64,000 bases of DNA. It comes from Elymus sibiricus. Lineage: Eukaryota > Streptophyta > Magnoliopsida > Poales > Poaceae. A model generated the notes under the pieces. The model had not been told where the DNA came from. It did no database searches and worked only from the letters and a program-made list of their open reading frames with translations. The position numbers and the translations under genes are program-made. The stretch lies in contig CM077663.1 of the NCBI GenBank assembly GCA_039707655.1, forward strand, positions 438,233,830-438,297,829. The letters are read 5' to 3'. This document shows positions 1 to 11,345 of the stretch, in pieces. The number at the start of each line of letters is the position of its first letter. Positions within the stretch are counted from its first letter, which is position 1.

Positions 1-245
1 GCATGGATGTTTATTTATATAGCCCATACGCTAACTTAGGCACCTCTAGTACAGAAATAATCGCACATTACATTTTACATGGTCTTAGATGGATGCTCCT
101 ATTAGATGCCCTATGAGGAATAGAATGTCCGTGTTTTGCTAATTAACATGTACCCGAAAAAGCAACTGTGAAGACGGTCACTTTTTGCGAACAGCGAGGC
201 CTAGGTGTGCGAGCGAGTCCGAAACTTGAGGGATGCAGGCCGGGG
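1..245. other. Unannotated flank
   Basis: No gene or recognisable repeat was seen between the window edge and the TSD of the first MULE. The last part continues directly into the sequence after the element at 8039. Confidence 0.4.
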
Positions 246-254
246 GTGCGGGAG

Positions 255-680
255 GGCAAAAAACACAAATCTGACCTTTGTGCGAAACTAATTCACAAAC
301 AGAACTGCAATTCGAAAAAATTCACAAATTGACCGTTTTGTGTGGCGCCTGACAGCCGGGCGCTGCACTTGACTATGCAGCGTCTTTGCCTTCGGCGCTG
401 CACTTCCGGCCAGCGTGGCAGACCGGGGCCAGGCGAGGCCCCACAACCAGTAGTGCAACGCCTGAGAGATAGGCGCTGCACAGTGTAATGTGCAGCGCCC
501 AACCCTTAGGCGCTTCACATTGACCCCACCCACTTAGGCTGGTCCCCGTCCCCACCCCACCCCACACACCCCCACCCCACCCAGACCCTTTCTCCCCCTC
601 TCCCCCCTCTCAAATCCTTCTCAAATCTTGCAAATCTAGATTATTTGTCCGTGGATTTCGAAGCCAACCCCTCCCTTAAG
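255..680 (+). promoter_or_regulatory. Left TIR with promoter and 5' UTR exon of the transposase gene
   Basis: This covers the TIR, an array of GGCGCTGCAC-type motifs (about 357-517), a CT-rich leader and a short non-coding exon that ends at a GT donor at 681. The last stretch (about 620-712) has a mirror copy at the other end, with the same donor context AGGTAATCTCCTCCGATCCC. The 5' UTR call is inferred from that conserved donor and the acceptor at 1025. Confidence 0.6.
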
Positions 681-1025
681 GTAATCTCCTCCGATCCCCT
701 CGTTTTCATCCGTAGGAATTGTCACATTATCTCGTATCTTGCTAGTTTGGGGAACCTAGTTGTTGCTTGGATTAGTAAATTTGTGTGGAAATGTGTGGGG
801 TATCTATCCCAATTTGCTAGGGTTAGGGTTCCTACTATGGTAGGGTTAGGGTTATGTGTGTTGTTATGTTGGGGTTAGGGTTAGGGTTATGCTATTGTTA
901 GGGTTGTGGTTATTGTTAAGTGGGGGTTAGGGTTATTGTTTCATATCTATGTTAGGGCTTATGTATTTTGTGCAAATAATCGGTGAAGTACTTATTGGAT
1001 ATATGTGTGTTTTTGATTTTTGTAG
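681..1025 (+). other. 5' UTR intron of the transposase gene with TTAGGG-like runs
   Basis: The donor is GT at 681 and the acceptor is TTTTTGTAG ending at 1025, two bases before the chosen ATG. From about 825 to 945 it contains many GGGTTAGGG-type repeats resembling the plant telo-box. The intron is predicted from signals only. Confidence 0.6.
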
Positions 1026-1027
1026 GG

Positions 1028-3895
1028 ATGGGAAGAACATGTGTTTATGTTCATCATGCGGATAAAGAGGCCTTTTTGAAAGGCAATGTTGAGACGGACC
1101 CGGATGAGCTTGACATGGTGTTTGAGAGTAGTCCTAGCTATGCGGATGTCTTGGAACAAGTGAGGAAGGATTTGAATTGGATGGACCCAAGTGACATTGT
1201 TGACTTGGAGGGAAGGCATAATGTTGGCTTTGGAATGCACATCCGTTGGAAGACAATGTGTGTGAACTCCGAGCAACGTTGGGTTGCATACAAGGAGACG
1301 GTTGCCGAATCTCTAGACAAGGCTCTTGAGTTATTTGCCTCCAAGAAGGTTGAGTCTAGTTTGCATTTGGACTTGAACCGGAACCCCTCCCCGTTGGTTG
1401 CTAGTACTCCTCCACCCGTGAGCCAATATCAAATGAGTGAACCTCATTTCACGCAACAAGTTTGGCCAACATTGAGCCCGATTTCAAACAACCAAAATGA
1501 AGCTTTTCAAGAGGATAATGATGAGTACGAGGAGGATGACAACGAAGTTGATCTCCATGACAACAATGTGGGTGATCTCGACAAATATAATATGCAAGAG
1601 ACAATGGACCAATCCATCCCTTTTTCCCGTTCATATGCATCGGACTCGGATGATGATGGTCCCGATGAAGAAGTTGATGAGGAGGGGTTCATGGCAAAGG
1701 AGGCCGAAGCATTTAAGAAGGTATTCCGACGGGATCACAAGACATCATTGTTCAAGGATCTTAGTCTCGCGAATGAAGCCGTTGTAGATGGTGGCAAATG
1801 TATATCTCTTGGAGCTAGGCCAAGTTCTCACCGTGATTTGGGAGACGGCAAGAACGGGATATATCCCGGTTGTGAGTTTGAATCCTTCTTGGAATTGAAG
1901 GTGTGGCTCGACAACTACTCGGTTACGCATTATCGTCCACATAGAGTGGCCAACTCGGACGTCAATGTGCGTTACACGGTTAAATGTGAAGTGGCAAGAT
2001 GTCCATGGATTGTGCGTGCAAGGCCATGGAAAGGAGGTCCCACTTGGCGCATAGTGAGTTGTGTACCAAGTCACATGTGCCGACACAAGAATGCGGATGG
2101 CAAGCTTGTGTCCCAAGAACACAGACAACTCACGTCGGAGTTCATCGCTTATAGGTTTTCCAACTCAATATCCACACTTCCAACAATGAGCATTAAGAGT
2201 GTCATTGACCTTGTGAAAGCCATCTTTCATTACAAGGTGAAGTACGGCAAGGCATGGAAGGCGAAGCAAGCCGCATTCAAGATGTTGTATGGCAATTGGG
2301 AGGAAGCATACAACCGACTCCCTAGGTTGTTGTTAGCTATGGCTGCCACAAACCCAGGCATGGTTCACGTGGTCGAGCCTCATGGGCACCAAACATTGAT
2401 TCACAACGGGAGGACCGTCAGAGTATTTGGCCGTGCATTTTGGGCCTTTGAGCAATGCGTGAGGGCTTTTGAGCATTGTCGGCCCGTCATCGCCATTGAT
2501 GGCACGTTCTTGACCGGACAATACAAGGGCACTATATTGGTTGCAATAGCAAGTGATGCCAATAACCGGGTTTTGCCTTTGGCTTTCGCTTTGGTTGAGG
2601 TCGAGAACAATGATAACTGGGAGTGGTTCTTGCATCACTTGAGAACAAGGGTAATACCGGCTGAAAGGGAAATTTGTGTCATATCGGATCACCATCAAGG
2701 AATTCTAAACGCGGTGGTGATTGACATTCCCGGACATGCAAAGTTGCACGATCGATGGTGCATGAGGCACTTTTGTGCAAACTTTTATAGGGCATGTGGT
2801 ATCAAGGAGTGGGCCGATGATCTTCAAGATTGTTGTTTCGCTTTCTCCGAAAAGCGGTTCGCCAACTTATACAATGCATTGCTCACACACAAGAAACTTG
2901 ATGCAGGAGGCCTTGACTTTCTCAATAAGAACATTGTAGAAAGGAATAAGTGGGCACGTGCTTTCGATGAAGATGGCCGGAGGCACGGTCAAATGACAAG
3001 CAACATGGCAGAATGCTTCAATAAGGTGCTCAAGGGTGTACGTGCATTACCCGTGACGGCAATAGTTCAATACACATTTGACAAGATGAATGCGTACTTT
3101 TTAAAGTACTCAATGGAGACGGATAAGCAGATTGCTGGTGAGAACAAGGAAAAGCACAAGCATAATTTCCCACCTAAGGTTGAAGATTGGTTGGAATTTC
3201 AATCACGGAAGGCAGACTCCCAAGAAGCTGTACTATATGACGACAACGATTGGATGTATGAAGTGAATGAGCCAGGAGGAACCACATACGATGGCCACCA
3301 ACACGGAGGCCGGGCTTTCGAGGTCTCCCTAACACGGTGTGATTGCACTTGCATGAGGCCATCATTGCTTCATCTCCCATGCTCGCACTTGTTAAACGCA
3401 TCTCGTGTTAGGAATGTGGACGTCAATCACCCTCTTACCGTGCGGGAGTCTGAGTTCTCAATCATGACGGTAAAGAATACATGGGCTCCCCGGTTTAAGC
3501 CATACTTGGACCAATCACAATGGCCAGAGTATCATGGAGTTCAACTATGGCCCGACCCAGAATTGAAGGTCATTACACGGGGAAGACGTAAGACAAAGCG
3601 TCTTAGAGGTGACATGGACGGATGGGGCCGTGGTGGAGGTCGAGAATCCGGCACCGGCCAATTCCAAGAGCCTCGTGAGCAATCCCGTGGTGATGGCCTA
3701 GGCCTTGGTGGTGGCTATAGCCGTGGTGGTGGATATGGCCGTGGTGGAGGAATGTTTTCTTGGCTCAATGGGCCATTGCCGTATGTGACTTACTATTATC
3801 TTCTTATTTTGGCTCAATGTTATAGTCATTTCTTATTGTGTGACTAACTATTATGTTGCCTTTTTCGTAGGTATGGCAACAATGAAGGGAGATGA
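1028..3895 (+). CDS. MuDR A-like (MURA) transposase, apparently intact
   Basis: This is the nuclear transposase that would bind the TIRs and cut and paste the element. Exons 1028-3780 and 3871-3895 give 925 residues. An ATG at 983 is open upstream, but it lies inside the predicted 5' UTR intron, so 1028 is preferred. The N-terminal region is acidic. A MuDR-type DNA-binding domain follows at about residues 285-370, with a Cys-Pro-Trp core. The MULE DDE catalytic domain has Asp491 in IDGTF, Asp554 in ISDHHQG and Glu662 in NMAECFN. A SWIM zinc finger has Cys771, Cys773, Cys785 and His787. The C terminus is Gly/Arg-rich (RGGGYGRGGG). The 90-bp second intron (GTATGT to TTCGTAG) adds an eight-codon tail. 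There are no stops or frameshifts. The His after Ser-Asp, where Arg is common in relatives, is a mild oddity. Confidence 0.93.
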
Positions 3896-4167
3896 GATGC
3901 CGGGGTGGTGGGAGAATAATGGAAAAGGTTCTTGCTCGGCGCCATAGAGCACCGTGACCTTCTTGTCTTCATCACTATCATCTCCAATTTGGTTGTGAAC
4001 CAAAATGTGTGCTACTATGTGCTATGTGCTATGACTATGTGCTCTAACTCCTTTATGTGTGTATGACTATGTGATTTGGACTACTCTATGTGATATGACT
4101 ATGTGCTATAACTCCTTTATGTGTGTATGACTGTGTGATTTGGACTATTCTGTTTTTGCAGGTTTGC

Positions 4168-4277
4168 AGGTAACAGCACTGCAACGCCTAAGGTCTAGGC
4201 GCTGCACTATATTATGCAGCGCCCAAGAGTCAGGCGTTGCACAGTACAATGCAGCGCCTAGCTATGAGGCGCTGCAG
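4168..4277. repeat. Central array of the MULE terminal motif
   Basis: Several copies of GGCGCTGCAC and its reverse complement GTGCAGCGCC, in both orientations, lie between the 3' ends of the two convergent genes. The same motif forms arrays at 357-517 and 7764-7943. Nothing here looks coding. Confidence 0.75.
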
Positions 4278-4542
4278 TACTGATAACCTGGAAACAACAA
4301 AAAACAGAATGTTCTGACAGCAATTTCAATTAACAGAATAGACTTACAATAACTTGAAATTCACAGCAATTGGAACAAACACAAGGTATATGCCGACGAG
4401 TTCATCATTTAAGACATATCACATATCACACTACTAAGAGTTCACCAACATATCACTACTAAGACAAGTAGCACACTACTAAGAGTTCACGAACATATGA
4501 CATAACCTCACAAGTTCAGTTTCACAATAAATAGGACAACGA

Positions 4543-7144
4543 CTAATGCCTTCCACGCGTGTTCCTGCTGCCACGCCTGGTGGTTATCTTCTTCCTCCTG
4601 ACAGGAGGAGCCTCCTCTTCCTCCTCTTCCTCCTCCGCCTCATCATCCAAGCTCGCCATCTGCGAGCTCTCTACGGGCATCTTTGGGTTGCCTCTGTTGT
4701 CATAGTCGAAGGGCGTGTACCGGTGTCTGGGCTTCCTAGGCTTCAACATGTATGCGGACCGAACTTGAGCTTCTTCCAAAGTCATGTCATCATCAAGTTC
4801 CTCAACCTATCACACAGTCAAACATTATGGTAAAGACCGGCGTCGTAATCAAGTGAGAATTACATCTAAAAGATTAGTCATACCTGTTGGGTGACCGCAC
4901 CCTCATCATCCAAATTAGCATATGAGGAACTCACATCGTCCCCCTGATGGTGAGATAAGGGGTCTGATGGTGTACCAGACCTAGAGGCTGATGGTTCATC
5001 ATATTCTGGGTCACGGCAACCGAGAAGGTTCGATAACCGCCTTAACTTCTTGGCCTGACTCTGTAACATGAACAAGTGTATAAGATACCAAACTCCACAA
5101 CATATGTAACATTGACACCTGAGTGCGATATGTACCTTCAGGAATTTTCGAAGTGGACCTTCAGCATTGCGTTCTTCAACCGGTGTCTTCTCCAGAATAG
5201 ACTGGCTTTCATCCGCTGCTTTCTTGATCTGGTTGCGCTGCGGATGAGACCGAAGTAACATGTTAGCCATTCAAACATGTGTAATACGGTCAACGGGATA
5301 GTAAAGAAGGGAACACTTTACCACATAGTTAATCACCGGAACAGCAGGGACTCCTAGCCCTTCCCTGACATTTTTGTTGTACTGCTGCTTCGATAGATCC
5401 TCAAAGTTTGTGGGATCTTCAAGAATATCATCATTGTATGCCGGCGGGCATATCTTAACTCGAGAATTTTGAAGAAACCATCGTAAGTAGTTATCGAAAG
5501 CAAGTGAGCAATGCTCACGAAGCTGGGAGCGTGCACTTTCACGAGCTTTCTCCACACTAAGATGGAAACTGGTAACATACGATGCATGATGCTTGTCCCA
5601 CTCCTTTATCTTCCGCTGCCTTTTCCTGTCCAACCTGCATGGTAGAAACCAAACATTAGCACAATCAAAAAGGAGTGGCGATGCTAAGTCAATACGGTTC
5701 ATGCTCTCTTACCTATGAAGTGCTTTGTCCGTGTCCACCCATTCCGGTGGGTGAGCCTGGAACAGACCAAACTGACAATACACACGGTGTGGCAAATGAA
5801 GCTCAACCGCCCAGTTGCATATCAGTGGGCACCGCATAAGCCAAAGATCCCTATCCCGCAAGCACATCGGGTTGAGGACAAACTCGGGGGTGACCCCTAA
5901 TGTGTCATCCGCGCCATATGGCTGCCATTCCACCTATGAAATACGACAACAATGCAACATTGATGACAAGTTTTCAGACAAGCATGAGAAATGATTGATG
6001 TAATGTCCTCTTTACCTGCTCAGGCGTAATCGTGTCCAACTCGGCAATGTACTTTTGGTACATGAGATTGACATCGTTCGTCATCTCGGATACCACATCC
6101 CACTTGTAAGCCCAAGTGGGGCGCCGTAAATCGGCTTCTTCATCCCAAGGATTAAACTTGACGCTCTTCGGGCGTCCAACAGGCAGACGCTCCCAGCTCC
6201 ATACAGAAAGTAGAAGCATATTACCACCAATGCCTGCACTATCTGTGATCCTGCAACACGCATCGTCCAGCTGCATATCAAAGAAAACAATGTTAACTTG
6301 ACAGCAAGGTTGCATTGCTAATGAAGAAATGAATTGATAACAAAACAAAACAACTACCTGTCGATACAAGTAGGCAAGGGTCGCTGAACCCCAGCTCCAT
6401 CTGCTCTCGAAGTCGGTCAACGCCTTCAGCCACATCCATGGAGCGTTCTTGCCTGTGGCGTCCAGAAACAAAGTCCTAGATATAACGTACCACATATAGA
6501 CACGGGCATGTGTCTAGATCACATCATCAGTGGCACCTTGAGGGCAATGCGCGAAGTTTGCTTGAATCCAAGTGAAAGGAGCTCCGGCTGCTTTCCTTTC
6601 CTTCTTCTTCTTCTCTTGTCCCTCCTCTACATCAGCCTCAGCCTCGGTAGGAGCCATACCAATAAGAGCAGTCATCTGCTGGCGCCACCCATCTGAATCG
6701 GTGCTCATACAGAGAGGCCTCCCGTCGATAGGAAGACCGGTGATCAAGGACACATCCTGGAGCGTCACGGTCATCTCGCCAGTCCGAAGATGGAAACTGT
6801 GCGTCTCCGGCCTCCACCGATTAGCAAGAGAGGACACCAGTGGAGCGTTGAGGTTCGGCGTGGACCGGCTGACCAACTTAACCCACGGGAGGAGTCCTGC
6901 CTGCTCGATGTAGGGTGTGTACCGATCATCGTAGGGCATGGCAGCACCAGAGACCCCGTGATACCGAATCTTCAAAGGCTCAAGCTTCTGCAAAAACACA
7001 AGTCATGACAAATATTAGGCATGTCAATTTCAACTAAAGGAAAATTTACAAAATATTAAGATTACTCATTATTACCATCCCCTTCTCGCGCATCATGTAG
7101 GACCGGTGTTGCGTGTCATAGGCATCGTCGAGAAGCCAAACCAT
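4543..7144 (-). pseudogene. Plant mobile domain (MAIN-like) gene of the MULE, broken by one in-frame TAG
   Basis: Eight exons fit GT-AG splicing with continuous phase: 7144-7076, 6987-6358, 6270-6016, 5933-5713, 5634-5322, 5237-5136, 5060-4884 and 4806-4543. They total 676 codons before the final stop. Exon 2 shows PMD hallmarks: RPETHSFHLRTGEMTVTL, LITGLPIDGRPL, then WYVISRTLF and a Trp-rich segment. The C-terminal part has a Glu run and a basic tail (VRRKKITTRRGSRNTRGRH). The only break is TAG at 6516-6514, between DDVI and THARVYMW, where relatives usually have Gln; the frame is open on both sides. PMD proteins are plant-specific nuclear proteins and also occur in transposons. Here the gene holds the position mudrB has in MuDR. 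Its job in transposition is unknown. Without readthrough or a sequencing error, it is a pseudogene. Confidence 0.85.
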
Positions 7145-7145
7145 C

Positions 7146-7582
7146 CTACATATTACGAACAATTAACATATATGAGCACTAATAATCAACCAATATCTCA
7201 ACAATCTACATCTTCGTATGGATAACCTTCTTAACTATGTACATATGCCAATCCTAACAATATAAATGATTTCCAACATCTCATATTCATCTCAAAAACC
7301 TAGGGTTTCCTCTCAACAACATAGGATAACTAGGGTTCTACAATGAATACAAATCATCATCCACATTTGAACCACAAACCAATATTCATCTCAATACCCA
7401 TCAAAGTAACTAGGGTTCTACAATGAATACAAATCATCATCCACATTTGAACCACAAACCAATATCAACAATACATACAAATTCCTAATCCTAAGCAAAA
7501 CAATGGTTTCACCAAAACTAAAACAAATCTGAGAAATGCATGAGATTTTAAGGATAGAACGAAGGGGATCGGAGGAGATTAC
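7146..7582 (-). other. 5' UTR intron of the PMD gene
   Basis: On the minus strand, donor GTAATCTCCTCCGATCC starts at 7582 and acceptor TATGTAG ends at 7146, one base before the ATG. The donor context matches that of the transposase gene. An AT-rich direct repeat of about 70 bp lies inside (around 7325-7395 and 7400-7465). Confidence 0.55.
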
Positions 7583-8029
7583 CTTCTAGGAGGGATTGGA
7601 GAAGGAATCCACGGAGCAAAACTCCAGATCTGCAAGATTTTGGAGAGGGGATTGAGAGGGGGAGAGGAGAGAGCCGCCGCCGCAGCCTCTCTGTTCTTGT
7701 TCTGTAACCGAAGGGGAATGGGGTGGGGTGGGGGGAGGGCCAGCGGCTGCGGTTACTAAGTCAACGTGCATCGCCTAAGAGATAGGCGCTGCACATTACA
7801 CTCTGCGGCGCCTATCTCTTAGGCGCTGCACTACTGGCTGTGGGGCCGCGCCTAGCCCCGGGCTGCCACGCTGGCCGGGGGTGCGGCGCCTAAGACTCAG
7901 GCGCTGCATAGTGTAGTGCAGCGCCCGGCTGTCGGGCGCCACAAAAAACGGTCAGTTTGTGAAATTTTTTTGAACACAGTTCAGATCGTGAATTGATTTC
8001 GCTCTCAGGTCAGATTTGTGTTTTTTGCC
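7583..8029 (-). promoter_or_regulatory. Right TIR with promoter and 5' UTR exon of the PMD gene
   Basis: This is the mirror of the left end: outer TIR, GGCGCTGCAC motif array (7764-7943), CT-rich leader and a short exon sharing AAATCTTGCA and TCCGTGGAT with the left leader. It supports matched transcription of the two genes from the element ends. Confidence 0.6.
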
Positions 8030-8038
8030 GTGCGGGAG

Positions 8039-8336
8039 TCACCGGAGGTGCTCAGGGCACGGAGACAGAGGCAGACAGTTAGGGTTGGGTAGGTCGCGGG
8101 GAGGAGGAACCATCGCACGTGTGGGAGGAAGAAGGAAGAGAAGAGAAGAACAGTGTGCGATGTTGATCACACGGACTAGAGAAAAATGAATGACGGCAAA
8201 AAAAAAAAGTTACAGGTACCTGACGAATTAATTGCCACTCCCTAGAATGTCCGAATATTTTTGCGCAGCAACGTGCAAATAGGATATGCGTGTCGCACAT
8301 GCACCCATACGGTCCGACCGTGCCCACAGTCCGGAT
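8039..8336. other. Intergenic, nothing recognised
   Basis: Purine-rich sequence with a short poly(A) near 8200. No gene or named repeat was seen. Confidence 0.4.
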
Positions 8337-8525
8337 GCTCAACGACGCCGCGCGCGGCAGCCAGGAGGCGGACGCATGCGCCTGCGGTCGCCGGCCATAC
8401 GTGTGCGCCATGTCAACTGTTGGCAATTCTTGGTTTCCCCCCGCTCGCATCGATCCGGGCCGGCCGGCTGGCGCTCTCGACATGCGCGCCGGAGCAAGCT
8501 ACTCTACCCAGCTGCACGTCGTGAC

Positions 8526-8551
8526 TTTTCTCAAAAAAAAAAAAAAAAAAA
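8526..8551 (+). mobile_element. Minimal 5'-truncated retro-insertion, tail only
   Basis: The insert is just TTTTCTC plus a run of A. It is flanked by a perfect 16-bp TSD (AGCTGCACGTCGTGAC at 8510-8525 and 8552-8567). Copy B lacks it. The tail matches the 3' end of the longer element at 52737-53986 (CTTTTCTC then A). Confidence 0.75.
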
Positions 8552-9379
8552 AGCTGCACGTCGTGACCACGCGGCGTCATTCGATTGTTCCCTGTCGCCT
8601 GTCTGGATTTACTCGATCGCATCAGTGGAATTAAAATATGTCTAGATACATTTATTTTTTCGATAAGTATTTTTGAACGACAGGCGAGACACTGCGAGTG
8701 AGTGACGCCAGCCTGCAGCGATCTCGGATCTAGACGGTCGACATGCATTGCATGCGGAGCTTCGCCGGTGGCAGCCGTACGAGTACGTACGGGACGTGCG
8801 TGCAGCGTGTCCCTCGGAGACAAGCACCTGCCTGTTTTCCACTATTACTAGCTAGCATGCACGCGGCTTATTTTTTCGCTATACAGTGTCAGTATGTATA
8901 CCACATGTGAGGGCCAACCCATATACATATTCGATCGAATGGATATCCTATTCAGGATGGGCTCGTTTTTCCTTTCGTTTGGAAGGAAGGATATCCTTGA
9001 TGGGTAGATGCATGTCAACGTAGTGGTCGGTAGGATACTATACTATGTGAACGCTGAACCAGCAGTGTGAACATGCATATATACAGTACTCGCTCCAATT
9101 CCGTTGAACTAACCAGATCTTCCTCCGTAAAGAAATATAAGTGCGTTTGGAATACGGTACTATGAATCAGCGATCATCAGCTAGAGAGAGACGGTCATGT
9201 GCTGGAGCTCCCTTGGGAACGTACGTACAAAAGCTCTTACAAAAGGAACGGGGACAAAAGGATGAGCAGCAAAACGTACGCCCTCCTTCCTGGAGCTGCC
9301 GTTGTTCGGTGCATAGAAGCAAAGCGTACAGCAGCAGCCGTTGTTTGGAGGAGCAGCAAAACGTACTGCTCCTCATTGC

Positions 9380-10600
9380 TTTTTTTTTTTTCTTTTTTCT
9401 TTTAAAAAAAAGGAGGATGTACCCCCGGCCTCTGCACCTGAACGATGCATGCAGCCATATTATTAATTATTCACAAAGACCATACAAGGTGTTACATCAA
9501 TAAGCCTGAAGCCACCATCTTGGCAACACCGTTGCTACTCCTATCCCCTTGATGAAGGCCTGTCGAATGTCCGGGCCTAATACCAAACAGACATCGCACG
9601 AAAGCCTAACATCTAAAGCCGGGTGTCCCATCCAAGCCACTACCTGGATTGGGTCCCACACCGGTCTGGCACACTCCCAGTGAGCACCGCACGCTGCAAG
9701 GGCCGTCACCTCTAATCTCCCTCGGTCCATCCTCAGAGCAAAACTGATGCACCGACCTTGCCAGGCCTCTCTACCATCAAGGCCACCATGACGCCAGACA
9801 GCTTCCTCCTCCTGCGCGAGACCAACTCCAATACGCGCCCATCGCCGAACCTCCGCGGCGCCACGCCGCCGGGATCCGCCGTCGGCCTTGTGGTAGATGT
9901 AACACCGCTCCTCCTCTTGTCCCCTCCAGCCAACACGTGCTCCAAAACGATGCCCCCAGGAGGGACAACGACATCGAAGGTGCCATCATCGTTCGATCCA
10001 GTAGACCCAGATCTAGGGTTTCCCCCGAAGCATCTCGAGTGGGGCGCCATGACCTACAACAACGATGCCTCTAGAAGGGAACGACGTCATATACGCCGCC
10101 ATCGTCCGCCATGACCGTAGTCGGCGCGATTTTTCACCGGAAATCACGGCCCCCCGATCTCGCAGCTGACTGAAACCGAACGAAACTTCGCCGTGAAGAC
10201 CAAAGTCGTCGTCGGCACGCCGGCAGGGAGCCTCCAGCCGCCCCTCACCGGTCCTCCACGCGCCACCGGTTGCCACGCCGGGGCGGATCTGGACAGGACG
10301 CCAGATCCACGGCTTCCGACGCCCATCTCCAGACATAGACTCCACCGAGAGGAAGAGCACCATGCAGGCCATGGATCTGGCCGCCGCCGCACAGGCAAGG
10401 GACGCCGCCCTACCTGCTGCTCGCGGAACCAACACCAGGTTCGCCCATGTCGCCTCCGGGTGATCCCGCAGCCCCCACCGTGTCCGGCCCTCCACGCGCA
10501 CGACAAGGCCACGTAGCACCGCCGCCGGACCTGCCCGCGCGCCGCCGTGCGCCGGATGAACGCGCCGCCGTCGCCCGAGGTCGCCCGCCCGCGCCGAGCC
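9380..10600 (-). mobile_element. Non-LTR-like retroelement copy, minus strand
   Basis: Read on the minus strand, this is a GC-rich body ending GCAGAGGCCGGGGGTACATC, CTCC and an A-rich tail (plus-strand T run near 9380-9404). This is the 3' form of a common grass poly(A)-tailed repeat. It interrupts copy A and is absent at the matching point of copy B. A diverged copy lies at 54750-55900. No intact reverse transcriptase ORF was seen, and the 5' boundary near 10600 is approximate. Confidence 0.55.
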
Positions 10601-10944
10601 AATGTAGTGATAATATAATATAATCCATGCCGGAGCTATCCCGACCCAGCGGCACTCCGACATTAAACAATGCAAACAGCTAGTACCAATCAATTCGATG
10701 ATCGTGGCAAATCCCAAGCCGAGTAGCCGTGTCCATCCGTCACCAACTAACCAGTCCACTGATTATCTTCGGCCCCTAGTACACATCACACTATTATTAA
10801 CCGCACTAATATAATCGCAAAAAAAGTGCACGTGCTAGCTCTTGTCGCCGTGTGCCATGCGCGTTTCCCGGTGCACGTACACACGTTCGTTCGTAACGCC
10901 TGACGTTTATCATACCGCACAATCGTACTCACCTATACAGAGAT

Positions 10945-11345
10945 CCTCACCACCTCTCTGGGTAAAATAGTTGGAGTGCCAGACAAGAGGAACGATCTGA
11001 ACAATGGGTCACTCAACAAATTAAGAGAATGGGAACCATCGATCATGATCTTCTTCATCACAGAAACATCACTTCTAACAAAAGAAAGAAATAAAGGATG
11101 TCAGACCACACACTCGAAAAGCGTAGGTGGGGACTTGAGTTCCATCGTCGAAGGTTGAACAAGGAGGCATTCCCATTAGTGAGTTTTTTAGGGATCATTA
11201 GTGGCATGTGTACCATAGAGAAAAAGATGCATGTAAACAATTGGAAAAAAGAAAAAGGAAATATACCAAATAAACAGAAATAAATACAAAATATAATAAG
11301 AAAAAAGGACGGTAGTACAAGGCTAAAAAAAAAGGTAAACAGGGA
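10945..11345. repeat. Truncated relative of the 0.82 kb tandem unit
   Basis: From CACCACCTCT the sequence jumps to the GTTGGAGTGCCAGAC block and then the TAGGTGGGGACTTGAGTTCC block found in the array at 15480-17960, with internal deletions. It sits directly after copy A. Confidence 0.6.

Larger units (their letters stand above)
255..8029. mobile_element. Complete Mutator-like element (MULE) with two convergent genes
   Basis: The ends are long imperfect terminal inverted repeats (TIRs). The left one starts GGCAAAAAACACAAATCTGA at 255 and the reverse complement of the right end at 8029 starts the same way. The outer 118 bp pair well (255-372 with 7912-8029), and weaker pairing continues inward to about 712 and 7550. 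Flanks 246-254 and 8030-8038 are both GTGCGGGAG, a perfect 9-bp TSD as expected for Mutator transposition. A transposase gene reads inward from the left and a PMD gene reads inward from the right. Both begin in the TIR regions and converge near 4.2 kb, which is the MuDR layout. With an intact transposase and both ends, the element could still be mobile, although the two TIRs differ at many positions. Confidence 0.93.
8337..10945. repeat. Copy A of a tandem segmental duplication
   Basis: Blocks at 8337-8530, 8680-8970, 9045-9290, 10600-10790 and 10817-10945 match, in order, blocks of copy B (11365-14540). Shared landmarks include GACATGCGCGCCGGAGC, CGTGTCCCTCGGAG, GAACCAGCAGTGTGAACA and CATGCCGGAGCTATCCCGAC. 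Copy A carries its own insertions at 8526-8551 and about 9380-10600. No coding potential is conserved between the copies. Confidence 0.75.

Noticed and set aside
983..1027. Upstream in-frame ATG of the MURA gene
   Set aside because: It lies inside the predicted 5' UTR intron ending at 1025; the ATG at 1028 follows the acceptor, as in the PMD gene.
10013..10759. 248-codon minus-strand open frame
   Set aside because: GC-driven frame inside a non-LTR-type repeat; not conserved in the related copy at 54750-55900.
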